Made by a program: the position numbers and the translations under genes. 64,000 nucleotides of DNA from Pseudooceanicola pacificus (GTDB taxonomy: Bacteria; Pseudomonadota; Alphaproteobacteria; Rhodobacterales; Rhodobacteraceae). Below, piece after piece: positions 18,233 to 27,320 of this stretch (its first letter is position 1; the number at the start of each line of letters is the position of its first letter). Where the stretch lies: the NCBI RefSeq assembly GCF_009789075.1, contig NZ_WNXQ01000007.1:62001-126000 (forward strand), in the 5' to 3' direction. The notes beneath the pieces are model-generated. The model was not told the DNA's origin and did no database searches. It saw only the letters and a program-made list of their open reading frames with translations.

Positions 18233-19576
18233 ATGAGCATCGCACTTGTCATCCTCGCGGCGGGGGCCGGAACCCGCATGAACTCGGACCTGCCCAAGGT
18301 GCTGCACAGGATCGGCAACGCGCCCATGCTGGTGCATGCGATGAAGGCCGGCTTGGCGCTGGACCCCGCGCGCATGGTGGTTGTCGCGGGCTACGGGGCC
18401 GACCAGGTCAGCGCCGCCGCGCGGGACTGGGACGAGGCCGCCGAGATCGTGGTGCAGCAGGAACAGCTTGGCACAGGCCATGCCGTGGCCCAGGCCGCGC
18501 CCCTGCTGACAAGCTTCGAGGGCGATGCCCTGGTGCTCTATGGCGACACGCCCTTCATCTCGACCGAAACGCTGGAGGCGATGCGCGAGGCGCGCTTGCG
18601 CCATGACGTCGTCGTGCTGGGGTTCGAGGCCGCCGACCCGGGCCGCTATGGCCGTCTTGTCATGGCGGGCGAGGCACTGGAGCGCATTGTCGAGTTCAAG
18701 GATGCCGACGCCGCCGAGCGGCAGATCACCCTGTGCAATTCCGGCGTCGTCTGCGCCGATGCCGCGACGCTGTTTTCCCTGATCGCGGCGGTGGGCAACG
18801 ACAATGCCGCCGGGGAATACTACCTGACCGATATCGTGCAGATCGCCCGCGACCGGGGCCTGTCGGCCACCGCCGTCACCTGTGACGAGGCCGAGACGCT
18901 GGGCGTCAATTCCCGCGACCAGCTTGCCGCCGCCGAGGCCGCCTTTCAGGCCCGCGCCCGCGCCACTGCGATGGAGGACGGGGTGACGCTGACCGCACCC
19001 GACACGGTCTTCTTTTCGCATGACACCGTAATCGGCCGGGATACCGAGGTGGAGCCCAACGTCGTCTTCGGCCCCGAGGTGACGGTCGAATCCGGCGCGC
19101 GCATCCGGGCCTTCAGCCATCTGGAGGGCTGCCATGTCTCGCGCGGGGCCATCGTCGGGCCCTTTGCCCGGCTGCGCCCGGGGGCGGAACTGGCCGAGGA
19201 TGTGCACATCGGGAATTTCGTCGAGATCAAGGCCTCGCGCATCGACCGGGGGGCCAAGGTGAACCACCTGACCTATATCGGCGATGCCGAGGTGGGCGAG
19301 GAGACCAACATCGGCGCGGGCACGATCACCTGCAATTACGACGGCGTCTTCAAGCACAAGACCCGGATCGGCGCCCGCGTCTTCATCGGGTCGGACACGA
19401 TGCTGGTTGCCCCCGTCTCGGTCGGGGACGACGCGATGACGGCAACCGGCGCGGTGATCACCGCCGATGTCGAACCCGGCGCCCTGGCGATTGCCCGTGC
19501 GAAACAGGTCAACAAGCCCGGAATGGCCCGCAAGCTGTTCGAGATCCTGCGGGCCAAGAAGGCAAAGGGGGGCTGA
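18233..19576 (+). CDS. glmU: bifunctional GlcNAc-1-phosphate uridylyltransferase / glucosamine-1-phosphate acetyltransferase
   Basis: 447-residue GlmU making UDP-GlcNAc for peptidoglycan and LPS. The N-terminal pyrophosphorylase domain has LAAGAGTRMNSDLPKVLH and QLGTGHAV, LYGDTPFI. The C-terminal left-handed beta-helix starts around residue 250 with hexapeptide repeats (VGPFARLRPGAEL, VHIGNFVEIK, LTYIGDAEVGEETNIGAGTI, CNYDG) and the acetyltransferase region IGSDTMLVAPVSVGDDAMT. It is followed after four bases by glmS, so the two steps from fructose-6-phosphate to UDP-GlcNAc share an operon. Confidence 0.97.
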   Translation: MSIALVILAAGAGTRMNSDLPKVLHRIGNAPMLVHAMKAGLALDPARMVVVAGYGADQVSAAARDWDEAAEIVVQQEQLGTGHAVAQAAPLLTSFEGDALVLYGDTPFISTETLEAMREARLRHDVVVLGFEAADPGRYGRLVMAGEALERIVEFKDADAAERQITLCNSGVVCADAATLFSLIAAVGNDNAAGEYYLTDIVQIARDRGLSATAVTCDEAETLGVNSRDQLAAAEAAFQARARATAMEDGVTLTAPDTVFFSHDTVIGRDTEVEPNVVFGPEVTVESGARIRAFSHLEGCHVSRGAIVGPFARLRPGAELAEDVHIGNFVEIKASRIDRGAKVNHLTYIGDAEVGEETNIGAGTITCNYDGVFKHKTRIGARVFIGSDTMLVAPVSVGDDAMTATGAVITADVEPGALAIARAKQVNKPGMARKLFEILRAKKAKGG

Positions 19577-19580
19577 GCCC

Positions 19581-21398
19581 ATGTGCGGAATCATCGGATA
19601 CCTCGGCTCTCACGAGGCGGCGCCCTTTCTGGTCGAGGCGCTGAAGCGGCTGGAATACCGCGGCTACGACAGCGCGGGCATCGCCACGATCCAGGACGGC
19701 AGGCTGGACCGCCGCCGCGCGGTCGGCAAGCTGGTCAACCTGTCCGACGCGCTGGTCTATGACCCGCTCGCCGGCAAGTCGGGCATCGGGCACACCCGCT
19801 GGGCGACGCATGGGGCACCGACCGAGGGCAACGCCCACCCGCACCGCGCCGGGCCGGTGGCCGTGGTGCATAACGGGATCATCGAGAACTTTCGCGAGCT
19901 GCGCGCCGATCTCGCCTCCAAGGGCATCGCGCACCAGACCGAGACGGATACCGAAACCGTCGCCCTGCTGGCCAATCACCACCTGTCGGAGGGCATGTCG
20001 CCCGTCGACGCGGCCGCGGCCACCATCGCGCGGCTGGAGGGCGCCTTTGCCCTCGTCTTCCTGTTCGAGAGCGACGACAACCTGCTGATCGCCGCCCGCA
20101 AGGGCCCGCCGCTGGCCGTGGGCCACGGGGATGGCGAGAATTACGTCGGCTCGGACGCCATCGCGCTGGCCCCGCTGACCGACCGGATCACCTATCTGGA
20201 AGAGGGCGACATGGCCATCGTCACCCGCCAGAGCATCGAGATCCGCGATGCCAACGGGTCGCTGGCGAACCGGCCGGTCAAGACGATCCGCATCGACAAC
20301 ACGATGGTCGACAAGGGCGGGCACAAGCATTTCATGGGCAAGGAGATCGCCGAGCAGCCCCGCGTGATCGGCGAGGCGATCAGGGCCTACATGCCCGACG
20401 GCGACACCATCGCCCTGCCCGACGGCGGCTTCGATTTCACCGCCGTCGACCGCCTGACACTGGTGGCCTGCGGGACGGCCTACTACGCCTGCCTGACCGC
20501 GAAATACTGGTTCGAACAGCTGGCGCGGCTGCCGGTCGAGGTCGATGTCGCCTCGGAATTCCGCTACCGCGAACCGCCGATCCCGGCGCGGACGGCGGCG
20601 CTGTTCGTGTCGCAATCGGGCGAGACGGCGGACACCCTGGCGGCCCTGCGGTACTGCGAGGGCAAGGCGTCGTCCATCCTGGCGGTGGTCAATGTCGCCG
20701 AAAGCTCCATCGCGCGGGAAAGCGACCTGGTGCTGCCGATCCACGCGGGGGTGGAGGTCGGCGTCGCCTCGACCAAGGCCTTTACCTGTCAGCTTACGGT
20801 GCTGCTGATACTGGCGCTGGAAGCCGCCCGCCAGCGGGGCGAGATCAGCCCCGAGCGGCTGGCCGATGTCCTGTCGCAGCTGCGCAACCTGCCGGCGGTG
20901 ATCGGCAATGCGCTGGATACCGACGCCTTTGCCGCCCATGTCTCCAACGAGCTGGCCGAGGCACAGGACGTGCTTTTCCTGGGACGGGGGCTGATGTTCC
21001 CGATCGCCATGGAAGGCGCGCTGAAAATGAAGGAAATCAGCTATATACACGCCGAAGCTTATGCATCGGGCGAACTCAAGCACGGCCCCATCGCCCTGAT
21101 CGACAGCCATGTGCCGGTGGTTGTCATGGCCCCGCGCGACGCGCTCTACGACAAGACCGTGTCGAACATGCAGGAGGTCATGGCCCGTGGCGGCAAGGTG
21201 CTGCTGATTTCGGACAGCGCGGGGATCGAACAGGCCGGCGAGGTCTGGCGCTCGATCACGCTGCCCCGGATCGACCCGCTGCTGACGCCCATTCTCTATG
21301 CCCTGCCCGCTCAGCTTCTGGCCTATCACACGGCCATCGCCAAGGGCACCGACGTGGACCAGCCCAGAAACCTCGCCAAGTCGGTGACCGTGGAGTAA
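19581..21398 (+). CDS. glmS: glutamine--fructose-6-phosphate aminotransferase (isomerizing)
   Basis: 605-residue GlmS. The ATG at 19581 is chosen so that the Ntn-type catalytic cysteine directly follows the initiator (MCGIIGYLG). The glutaminase domain has HTRWATHGAP and VVHNGIIENF; the two SIS isomerase domains carry CGTAYYACLTAKYWFE, SQSGETADTLAALR, STKAFTCQL and the C-terminal YHTAIAKGTDVDQPRNLAKSV stretch. It provides glucosamine-6-phosphate. No glmS ribozyme-like leader is seen in the four-base gap to glmU. Confidence 0.98.
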   Translation: MCGIIGYLGSHEAAPFLVEALKRLEYRGYDSAGIATIQDGRLDRRRAVGKLVNLSDALVYDPLAGKSGIGHTRWATHGAPTEGNAHPHRAGPVAVVHNGIIENFRELRADLASKGIAHQTETDTETVALLANHHLSEGMSPVDAAAATIARLEGAFALVFLFESDDNLLIAARKGPPLAVGHGDGENYVGSDAIALAPLTDRITYLEEGDMAIVTRQSIEIRDANGSLANRPVKTIRIDNTMVDKGGHKHFMGKEIAEQPRVIGEAIRAYMPDGDTIALPDGGFDFTAVDRLTLVACGTAYYACLTAKYWFEQLARLPVEVDVASEFRYREPPIPARTAALFVSQSGETADTLAALRYCEGKASSILAVVNVAESSIARESDLVLPIHAGVEVGVASTKAFTCQLTVLLILALEAARQRGEISPERLADVLSQLRNLPAVIGNALDTDAFAAHVSNELAEAQDVLFLGRGLMFPIAMEGALKMKEISYIHAEAYASGELKHGPIALIDSHVPVVVMAPRDALYDKTVSNMQEVMARGGKVLLISDSAGIEQAGEVWRSITLPRIDPLLTPILYALPAQLLAYHTAIAKGTDVDQPRNLAKSVTVE

Positions 21399-21428
21399 CC
21401 TGCCCTGCGCAGCGCCGGGAGGACAGAC

Positions 21429-21647
21429 ATGCCACTGATCGACATCCACGTGCTGGGCGGCGGGTTCGACGACACGGAAAAGGCCCGCATCATGCGCGAA
21501 ACCGCCCGCGCCTGCGGCCTGGTCGCGGGGCCGAGGATTTGGGACACTCCCCCGGCCCGCATGCGCGAGGTGAAGAGCGCAAGCCGGGGCGGCGCTGACC
21601 CAGCCCGGGCAAGCGCGCGGGCCCTGACGCTGAAATCCGGCGCGTGA
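21429..21647 (+). CDS. possible tautomerase-like small protein (divergent)
   Basis: A 72-residue protein beginning MPLIDIHVLGGGFDDTEKARIM, which resembles the N-terminus of 4-oxalocrotonate tautomerase-family proteins, where Pro2 becomes the catalytic N-terminal proline. The middle (RIWDTPPARMREVKSASRGG) could correspond to the second beta-strand and the usual EV-SG-GG stretch, but the match is poor and the C-terminal 20 residues look unrelated. GGAGG precedes the ATG by seven bases. It is likely either a divergent tautomerase or a decayed copy. It follows glmS by 30 bp. Confidence 0.5.
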   Translation: MPLIDIHVLGGGFDDTEKARIMRETARACGLVAGPRIWDTPPARMREVKSASRGGADPARASARALTLKSGA

Positions 21648-21659
21648 CAGGAGGGCGAG

Positions 21660-22232
21660 ATGGCCACCAAATACGACAGCATCGAGGACCGCTACCGCAA
21701 GGTCATCGAGAAGCAGCATATCTTCTTTGTCGGCACCGCGGCCGAGGACGGGCGGGTGAACATTTCCCCCAAGGGCATGGACAGCCTGAAGGTGATGGGC
21801 CCGAACCGCCTGATCTGGCGCAACCTGACCGGATCGGGGAACGAGACGGCGGGCCATCTGCTGCGGGTCAACCGGATGACGGTGATGTGGTGCACCTTCG
21901 AGGGGCCGCCGAACATCCTGCGCGCCTATGGCACCGCCCGCACCGTCCATCGCAACGATCCCGACTGGGAGTCGCTGAACGGCCTGTTCCCCGAGGCGAT
22001 CGGCGCGCGGCAGGTCTATGACATGACGGTCGAGATGTTCCAGCAGTCCTGCGGCTATGCCGTGCCGCTCTACGACTACAGGGAAGACCGCGAGGTGCTG
22101 ACCAGCTGGGCCGAACAGCGCGGGCCCGAGGGGCTGCGCGCCTATTGGGCCGACCGCAACCGGCAGACCATCGACGGGATGGAGACCGGCATCGTCGCCG
22201 GGAACCTGTCGGCGGATGCCAAGACCCCCTGA
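21660..22232 (+). CDS. pyridoxamine 5'-phosphate oxidase family protein
   Basis: A 190-residue flavin-binding-type split-barrel protein. The first strands read KVIEKQHIFFVGTAAEDGRVNISPKGMDSLKVM, then NRLIWRNLTGSGNETAGHLL and NRMTVMWCTFEGPPNILRAYGTARTV, the pattern of the PNPOx-like subgroup with an extended C-terminus (CGYAVPLYDY). It differs from the shorter PNPOx-like protein at 14674 and is not a close paralogue. Cofactor and substrate are unknown. It lies 12 bp after the tautomerase-like gene and nine bases before the DNA-repair-like gene. Confidence 0.88.
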   Translation: MATKYDSIEDRYRKVIEKQHIFFVGTAAEDGRVNISPKGMDSLKVMGPNRLIWRNLTGSGNETAGHLLRVNRMTVMWCTFEGPPNILRAYGTARTVHRNDPDWESLNGLFPEAIGARQVYDMTVEMFQQSCGYAVPLYDYREDREVLTSWAEQRGPEGLRAYWADRNRQTIDGMETGIVAGNLSADAKTP

Positions 22233-22241
22233 GGACCTGAG

Positions 22242-22922
22242 ATGAGCCTGACCGCAGACGCCGCGCTTGCGATCCTGCGCGCCCGGGGCGATGCCGACAA
22301 GGCCGCGCAGCAGGCCGCCTATCACAAGGTGGCGCGCGGCTATCTGGGTGTGGCGAACCCGGTGCTGAACGAGTTGGCCCGCGACTGGCGGCAGCAGATG
22401 CAGCTGGAACAGCGCCTGGAGGTCGCGGCCGGCCTGTGGCGCAGCGATATCCACGAGGCGCGCATCGCCGCCGCCAAGCTGCTGACCCAGGCCCGGATCC
22501 GGCCGGACGCGGAGGTCTGGGCGCTGATCCGGTCGTGGGTCCCGGATTTCGACGCCTGGGCCATTGCCGATCACGCCTGCGACGCGGGCGAACGGCGGAT
22601 CATGGCGGATCTCTCGCGCTTGGACGAGGTCGAGGGCTGGACCCGGTCCGATCACCTCTGGACCCGGCGCGCGGCGCTGGTGATCACCCTGCCGCTGACA
22701 AAGCAGAACCACCCGTCGCAGGCCGAACGCGCGGCGCGCGAACGGGTGCTGGGCTGGGCGGCAGGTTATGTGCCGGATCGGGAGTGGTTCATCCAGAAGG
22801 CCATCGCCTGGTGGCTGCGCGACCTGTCCAAACACGATCCCGAACGGGTGCGCGCCTTCCTGTCCGACCACGGCGCGGGGATGAAGCACTTTGCCCGCAA
22901 GGAAGCGTCGAAATATATCTAG
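22242..22922 (+). CDS. DNA alkylation repair protein (AlkD-like HEAT-repeat family)
   Basis: A 226-residue all-helical protein of the AlkC/AlkD family, whose members are DNA glycosylases removing bulky or positively charged alkylated bases. Typical segments are NPVLNELARDW, LWRSDIHEARIAAAKLL, VPDFDAWAIADHACDA, HLWTRRAALVITLPLTKQ and WFIQKAIAWWLRDLSKHDPERVRAFL. The tryptophans and the aspartate in DFDAWAIAD agree with AlkD-type active-site helices. It ends convergently with a lipoprotein gene. Confidence 0.88.
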   Translation: MSLTADAALAILRARGDADKAAQQAAYHKVARGYLGVANPVLNELARDWRQQMQLEQRLEVAAGLWRSDIHEARIAAAKLLTQARIRPDAEVWALIRSWVPDFDAWAIADHACDAGERRIMADLSRLDEVEGWTRSDHLWTRRAALVITLPLTKQNHPSQAERAARERVLGWAAGYVPDREWFIQKAIAWWLRDLSKHDPERVRAFLSDHGAGMKHFARKEASKYI

Positions 22923-23029
22923 CCGCTCCGGCGGGCGGCGCCTTCGGGCCTGCGCGGGCATGGCGCTGACAGTGGTGCGCCACGCGCAGCGAGTCCGCCC
23001 TGCGACTCAGCCCCGCACCATGTGGCGGA

Positions 23030-23521
23030 TCATTTCCGCCGCACCTCGATGGTTGGCAGGTCGATCACTGAAACTTGAAGCGTCTGGAAGGCGGCCAGCG
23101 ACATGCGGCTGCCCGAGGTGGCGGGCCCGTCGATGGGGCGCAATTCCACATCCGCGGTGCGGCCCTGATAGACCACCTGCCCCGGCCCCCTGACCTTGAC
23201 CAGCGGGGTTTCCAGCCACATCCCCGGCTCGGCCGGATCGCCCAGCGAGGCGACGGTGGTGCCCAGCTTGCCCGCCGGCCCCGGCGTGGGATCGGCCGGT
23301 TTCTCGTCCCCGGCGGTGGTGTCCGCGGCGATGGCGGCCTCTGCGTCGTCCCCGGCGGCTGCCTCGTCGCCCGCGTCGGGCGCGGGCATCGCGGCCTCCG
23401 TCGGCTCGGGCGTCCTGCCGCCCGGCTTGAAGCGGTCGACGACGGAACAGCCCGAAACCGCGACGGCCAGGGCAAGGAGAATGGCATGGGCCGCAAGCGG
23501 CGAACGGGAAATGCGAGTCAT
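23030..23521 (-). CDS. lipoprotein of unknown function
   Basis: A 163-residue protein with an N-terminal hydrophobic segment and lipobox AVSGC (Cys25), so it should be lipid-anchored. Residues about 35-80 are a low-complexity Ala/Asp/Glu/Pro linker. The folded part begins GKLGTTVASLGDPAEPGMWL and contains TPLVKVRGPGQVVYQGRTADVELRPIDG and a C-terminal MSLAAFQTLQVSVIDLPTIEV. I recall Rhodobacterales proteins with this core carrying the misleading name D-galactarate dehydratase; no enzymatic motif is visible. It is divergent from moaA. Confidence 0.8.
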   Translation of the reverse strand: MTRISRSPLAAHAILLALAVAVSGCSVVDRFKPGGRTPEPTEAAMPAPDAGDEAAAGDDAEAAIAADTTAGDEKPADPTPGPAGKLGTTVASLGDPAEPGMWLETPLVKVRGPGQVVYQGRTADVELRPIDGPATSGSRMSLAAFQTLQVSVIDLPTIEVRRK

Positions 23522-23606
23522 GCCACAAGGTTAGGGACATTGGACCTAAGCATCAATTGCACAACCGCCTCTTGCCCGGATCCCCGCCGAGGCATAGGTT
23601 CGCGGC

Positions 23607-24614
23607 ATGGAAGCTCCGCTCATAGATCCCTTCGCCCGGCCGATTTCATACCTGCGAGTCTCGGTCACCGACCGCTGCGACTTCCGCTGCGTCTACTGCA
23701 TGGCCGAGCATATGACCTTCCTTCCCAAGAAGGAATTGCTGACCCTGGAAGAGCTCGACCGCATGTGCAGCGCCTTTGTCGGGCTGGGGGTGCGCAAGCT
23801 CAGGATCACCGGGGGCGAGCCGCTGGTGCGGCGCGATATCATGACCTTCTTCGAGGGGATGACGCGCCACCTCGACTCGGGCGCGCTGGACGAGCTGACG
23901 CTGACGACCAATGGCTCGCAGCTGGCGCGGTTCGCCGATCAGCTTTACGCCGCCGGGGTGCGGCGGGTGAATGTCTCTCTCGACACGCTGGATGACGAGA
24001 AATTCGCCCGTGTCACCCGCTGGGGCCGGCTGGAGCAGGTGTTGAAGGGGCTGGATGCCGCACAGGCCGCGGGCCTCAGCGTCAAGCTGAACGCCGTGGC
24101 GCTGAAGGGGTTCAACGAGGACGAGCTGTTCACCCTGGCCGAATTCTGCGCCGCGCGCGGCATGGACCTGACCTGGATCGAGGTCATGCCGATGGGCGAC
24201 CTGGGCAACGAGGATCGCGTCGGCCAGTACTGGTCGCTGAACGACCTGCGCGCCCAGATGGCCACCCGCTACACCCTGACCGACCTGCCGGAACGGACCG
24301 GCGGCCCGGCGCGCTATGTGCGGGTCGAGGAAACCGGGCAGAAGATCGGCTTCATCACACCGCTGACGCATAACTTCTGCGAAAGCTGCAACCGGGTGCG
24401 GATGACCTGCACCGGGCAGCTTTACATGTGCCTGGGGCAGGAGGACATGGCCGACCTGCGCCCCGCCCTGCGCAATCATCCGGGCGATGACGCGCCCCTG
24501 CGCGAGGCGATCCGCAACGCGATCGCGCACAAGCCCAAGGGGCACGATTTCGACTATTCCCGCCAGCGGGCCGATGGCCAGGTCTCGCGCCATATGAGCC
24601 ACACGGGCGGCTGA
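23607..24614 (+). CDS. moaA: GTP 3',8-cyclase (molybdenum cofactor biosynthesis protein A)
   Basis: A 335-residue radical SAM enzyme that starts molybdenum cofactor synthesis from GTP. The SAM cluster motif is Cys24-x3-Cys28-x2-Cys31 ([11 protein letters not shown]); [10 protein letters not shown] and the second 4Fe-4S cluster region [22 protein letters not shown] are present, and the protein ends SHTGG with the double glycine needed for activity. Its stop overlaps the start of the Kdo transferase gene by one base, so it shares a transcript with LPS genes although the pathways are unrelated. Confidence 0.97.
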   Translation: MEAPLIDPFARPISYLRVSVTDRCDFRCVYCMAEHMTFLPKKELLTLEELDRMCSAFVGLGVRKLRITGGEPLVRRDIMTFFEGMTRHLDSGALDELTLTTNGSQLARFADQLYAAGVRRVNVSLDTLDDEKFARVTRWGRLEQVLKGLDAAQAAGLSVKLNAVALKGFNEDELFTLAEFCAARGMDLTWIEVMPMGDLGNEDRVGQYWSLNDLRAQMATRYTLTDLPERTGGPARYVRVEETGQKIGFITPLTHNFCESCNRVRMTCTGQLYMCLGQEDMADLRPALRNHPGDDAPLREAIRNAIAHKPKGHDFDYSRQRADGQVSRHMSHTGG

Positions 24615-25918
24615 TGTCCGCCGCCCTGCGGCCCGATCCCGGCCCGCCGCCGCCGTTCTACCGATTCTACCGGCTTGTCGCCCGCGCCATCGCGCCGCTG
24701 GCCTATTCCCGCGTGCGCCACAAGCTGGCGCGGCAGGGCACCCCGGCGGATCGCATTCCCGAACGTATGGGCCATGCCACCCTGGCCCGGCCCGCGGGCA
24801 GGCTGATCTGGTTTCACGCGGCCAGCGTGGGCGAAAGCGTCTCGGCGCTGGCGCTGATCGGGCGGATCCTGGCGTTGCGTCCCGAAATCTCGGCGCTGAT
24901 CACCACGGGCACCGGCACCTCGGCCCAGGTGATGGCGCGGCGGATGCCCGAGGGCTGCCTGCATCAGTTCGCGCCGCTCGATACCGCGCCGGCCCTGCGG
25001 CGGTTCCTGGCGCATTGGCGGCCCGATGCGGTGGTGCTGATCGAAAGCGAGCTCTGGCCCCAGATGGTGGCCGAGGCGCATGCCTCGGGCGCGCCCCTGG
25101 CGCTGCTGAATGCGCGGATGTCGCGCGGCTCGCTGCGCAACTGGGCCAAGTTCCCGGATACGGCGCGCTGGCTGCTGCGGCATTTCTCGCTGATCCGCAC
25201 GCAGGATCAGACCACGGCCGAGGGGCTGCGCGCCCTGGGTGCCGATACCACGATGCTGGCGCAGGGGCCGAACCTCAAGGCGATGTCGGCGCCCCTGCCG
25301 GTGGACGCGGCGATGCTGAAGGAGATGCACCGCGAATACGCGGACGGGCCGCTGTGGCTGGCCGCCTCGACCCACCCGGGCGAGGAGGACGCGGTGCTCA
25401 GCGCCCATGCCGCCGCCCGGGCCCGTCACCCGGGCCTGCGCCTGATCCTGGCCCCCCGCCACCCCGAGCGGGGCGAGGAGGTCGCCGCCATGGCCCGTAT
25501 CCAGGGCCTGACCACCCGCCGGCGCGGCGCGGGCGAGGATCCCGGCGGGGCCGAGGTCTATGTCGCCGACACGATGGGCGAGATGGGGCTGTGGTACGCC
25601 CTGGCCCCGGTGCTGTTCCTGGGCGCGAGCTTCGGGATGCAGGGCGGGCACAACCTCTACGAACCCGCGCGGGCCGGGGCGGCGGTGCTGCACGGGCCGA
25701 ACCACGCGAACTTTGCCCAGGCCTATGCGGATTTCGACGATCGCGGCGCGGCGCTGGAGGTGCGCGACGGCGCCGCGCTCGGCCGGGCGCTGGCCGACCT
25801 GCTGGACGACCCGGGCCGCATGGCGGATATCGGCCGACGCGCAGAGCGGCTGGCGACGGCGCAGGAGGAACGGCTGGACGGGCTGGCGCGTTCCGTACTC
25901 GACACCCTGCTGGACTGA
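24614..25918 (+). CDS. waaA: 3-deoxy-D-manno-octulosonic acid transferase
   Basis: GT30 family enzyme of 434 residues that attaches Kdo to lipid A at the inner membrane. The catalytic glutamate lies in WFHAASVGESVSAL; other family motifs are TTGTGTSAQ, ESELWPQMV, LNARMSRGS, STHPGEEDAVL, APRHPERG and SFGMQGGHNLYEPA. The N-terminal part has only a weak hydrophobic stretch. It is coupled to moaA (overlapping stop/start) and followed 59 bp later by a core glycosyltransferase gene. Confidence 0.95.
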   Translation: MSAALRPDPGPPPPFYRFYRLVARAIAPLAYSRVRHKLARQGTPADRIPERMGHATLARPAGRLIWFHAASVGESVSALALIGRILALRPEISALITTGTGTSAQVMARRMPEGCLHQFAPLDTAPALRRFLAHWRPDAVVLIESELWPQMVAEAHASGAPLALLNARMSRGSLRNWAKFPDTARWLLRHFSLIRTQDQTTAEGLRALGADTTMLAQGPNLKAMSAPLPVDAAMLKEMHREYADGPLWLAASTHPGEEDAVLSAHAAARARHPGLRLILAPRHPERGEEVAAMARIQGLTTRRRGAGEDPGGAEVYVADTMGEMGLWYALAPVLFLGASFGMQGGHNLYEPARAGAAVLHGPNHANFAQAYADFDDRGAALEVRDGAALGRALADLLDDPGRMADIGRRAERLATAQEERLDGLARSVLDTLLD

Positions 25919-25977
25919 GCCCTTCCCGATCCGCCTTGCGGAGGATAGACCTCGGCTGGCCTGTTGCAGAGGACACC

Positions 25978-27036
25978 ATGGAAGATATCGCCCGCATCGA
26001 CGTGATCGCGCCGAACTTCAAGCGGCGCCTGTCCGGCGTGACCTCGACCGTGGTGCGCCTGGTCCCGTTGCAGGCGCAGCAGATCGCCATCGCCGCCGCC
26101 GCGCCCGAGATGCCGCCCGTCGTGCCGCAGGTGCCCCTCGCCGCCCTGCCCTTCATGTCGCGCAGCGGTCCCTCGGGGGCCCGCGTCTGGCACGCCCGCC
26201 GCAATGTCGAGATGCTGGCGGGCATCGCGCTGAAGCGGGTATTGGGCAAGCGGCTCAAGCTGCTGTTCACCTCGGCCTCGCAGCGCCATCACACCGGGTT
26301 CACCAAGTGGCTGATCGCGCAGATGGATGCGGTGGTGTCGACCTCGGCGCGCACGGCGGGTTACCTCGACCGCAGCTCGACCGTGATCCACCACGGGATC
26401 GACACCGAGGGCTTCGTGCCCGCCATCGACAAATCCGCGCAGCGGCGCTTGCTGGGCCTGCCGCAGGACGCGCTGCTGGTCGGCTGTTACGGGCGGATCC
26501 GCGAACAGAAGGGCACCGGCGATTTTGTCGATGCGATGATCCGCCTGCTGGCCACGCGCTCCGGCGTGGTGGCGCTGGTGATGGGCCGCGCGACCGAGAA
26601 GCACCAGGCCTTCGAGGCCGGTCTGCAGGCGCGCGTCGCCGAGGCCGGGCTGGAGGACCGCATCCGTTTCCTGCCCGAGGTGGCGGTCTGGCAGATGTCC
26701 GACTGGTACCGCGCGCTGGACCTCTACGTCGCGCCGCAGCGATGGGAGGGGTTCGGCCTGACCCCGCTGGAGGCGATGTCCTGCGGCGTGCCGGTGCTGG
26801 CGACCCGGGTCGGCGCCTTCGAAGAGCTGGTGGCCGATGGCGAGACCGGCCGCCTGATCCCGGCCGAGGATATCGCGGCGATGGTCGAGGGCGCCGGGGC
26901 GCTGCTGGACAACCCCGCCGAGCTGGCGCGTATGGGCGCCGCGGCGCGCAGCCATGTGCTGGCGCATTTCCGGATCGAGGACGAGGCGGCGGCGCTTGTG
27001 GCGCTCTACCGCGAACTGCTGGGGCAGGACGGCTGA
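25978..27036 (+). CDS. lpcC: LPS core glycosyltransferase, LpcC-like (GT4)
   Basis: A 352-residue GT-B glycosyltransferase. The N-terminus IDVIAPNFKRRLSGVTSTVV strongly resembles rhizobial LpcC, the mannosyltransferase that adds the first core sugar to Kdo. The donor-binding half has VGCYGRIREQKGT and APQRWEGFGLTPLEAMSCG (the E-x7-E region) and ETGRLIPAED. Lying directly after waaA supports a role in the inner core. The exact sugar is an inference from LpcC. Confidence 0.85.
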   Translation: MEDIARIDVIAPNFKRRLSGVTSTVVRLVPLQAQQIAIAAAAPEMPPVVPQVPLAALPFMSRSGPSGARVWHARRNVEMLAGIALKRVLGKRLKLLFTSASQRHHTGFTKWLIAQMDAVVSTSARTAGYLDRSSTVIHHGIDTEGFVPAIDKSAQRRLLGLPQDALLVGCYGRIREQKGTGDFVDAMIRLLATRSGVVALVMGRATEKHQAFEAGLQARVAEAGLEDRIRFLPEVAVWQMSDWYRALDLYVAPQRWEGFGLTPLEAMSCGVPVLATRVGAFEELVADGETGRLIPAEDIAAMVEGAGALLDNPAELARMGAAARSHVLAHFRIEDEAAALVALYRELLGQDG

Positions 27037-27221
27037 CGGCAGCTTGCGGAAGGACGGCCATTGCATCCGTCGCAAAGGCACGCATCGGGTGCTGCGCTGT
27101 GCGAGCCGGTGCCGGGCGCTCGGCGCCTGAGCAGAACCTAAACCCAACCGGGGCATGTCGACCGGAGTCCGCATAGACCATACACGAGCGTACAGAAAAG
27201 CCGCGACGAACCCGCTCGCCC

Positions 27222-27247
27222 CGACCCTGTCCCGGGGGAGAGGGTCG
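27222..27247. terminator. hairpin in the 284-bp convergent gap
   Basis: CGACCCT (27222-27228) and AGGGTCG (27241-27247) form a 7-bp stem with a 12-base loop; an outer CCGCGAC/GTCGCGG pairing is also possible. It lies between the ends of the lpcC-like gene and the first M20 gene, so it may terminate both. There is no U-tract. No gene is seen in the gap 27037-27320. Confidence 0.4.
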
Positions 27248-27320
27248 CGGCAGGGCATCCGGCTTCCCGCCCTACCCGGCCGTACGGATCAGGCCGCGGG
27301 CATGCGGCAGGCCGCGCGAC

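Noticed and set aside
19577-19580. glmS ribozyme
   Set aside because: Only four bases separate glmU and glmS, and the ribozyme is known from Gram-positive relatives, not this group.
19509-22961. A very long open frame antisense to glmS and its neighbours
   Set aside because: It mirrors well-supported genes on the other strand; long antisense frames are expected at this GC content, and the translation is rich in Arg/Gly/His without domains.
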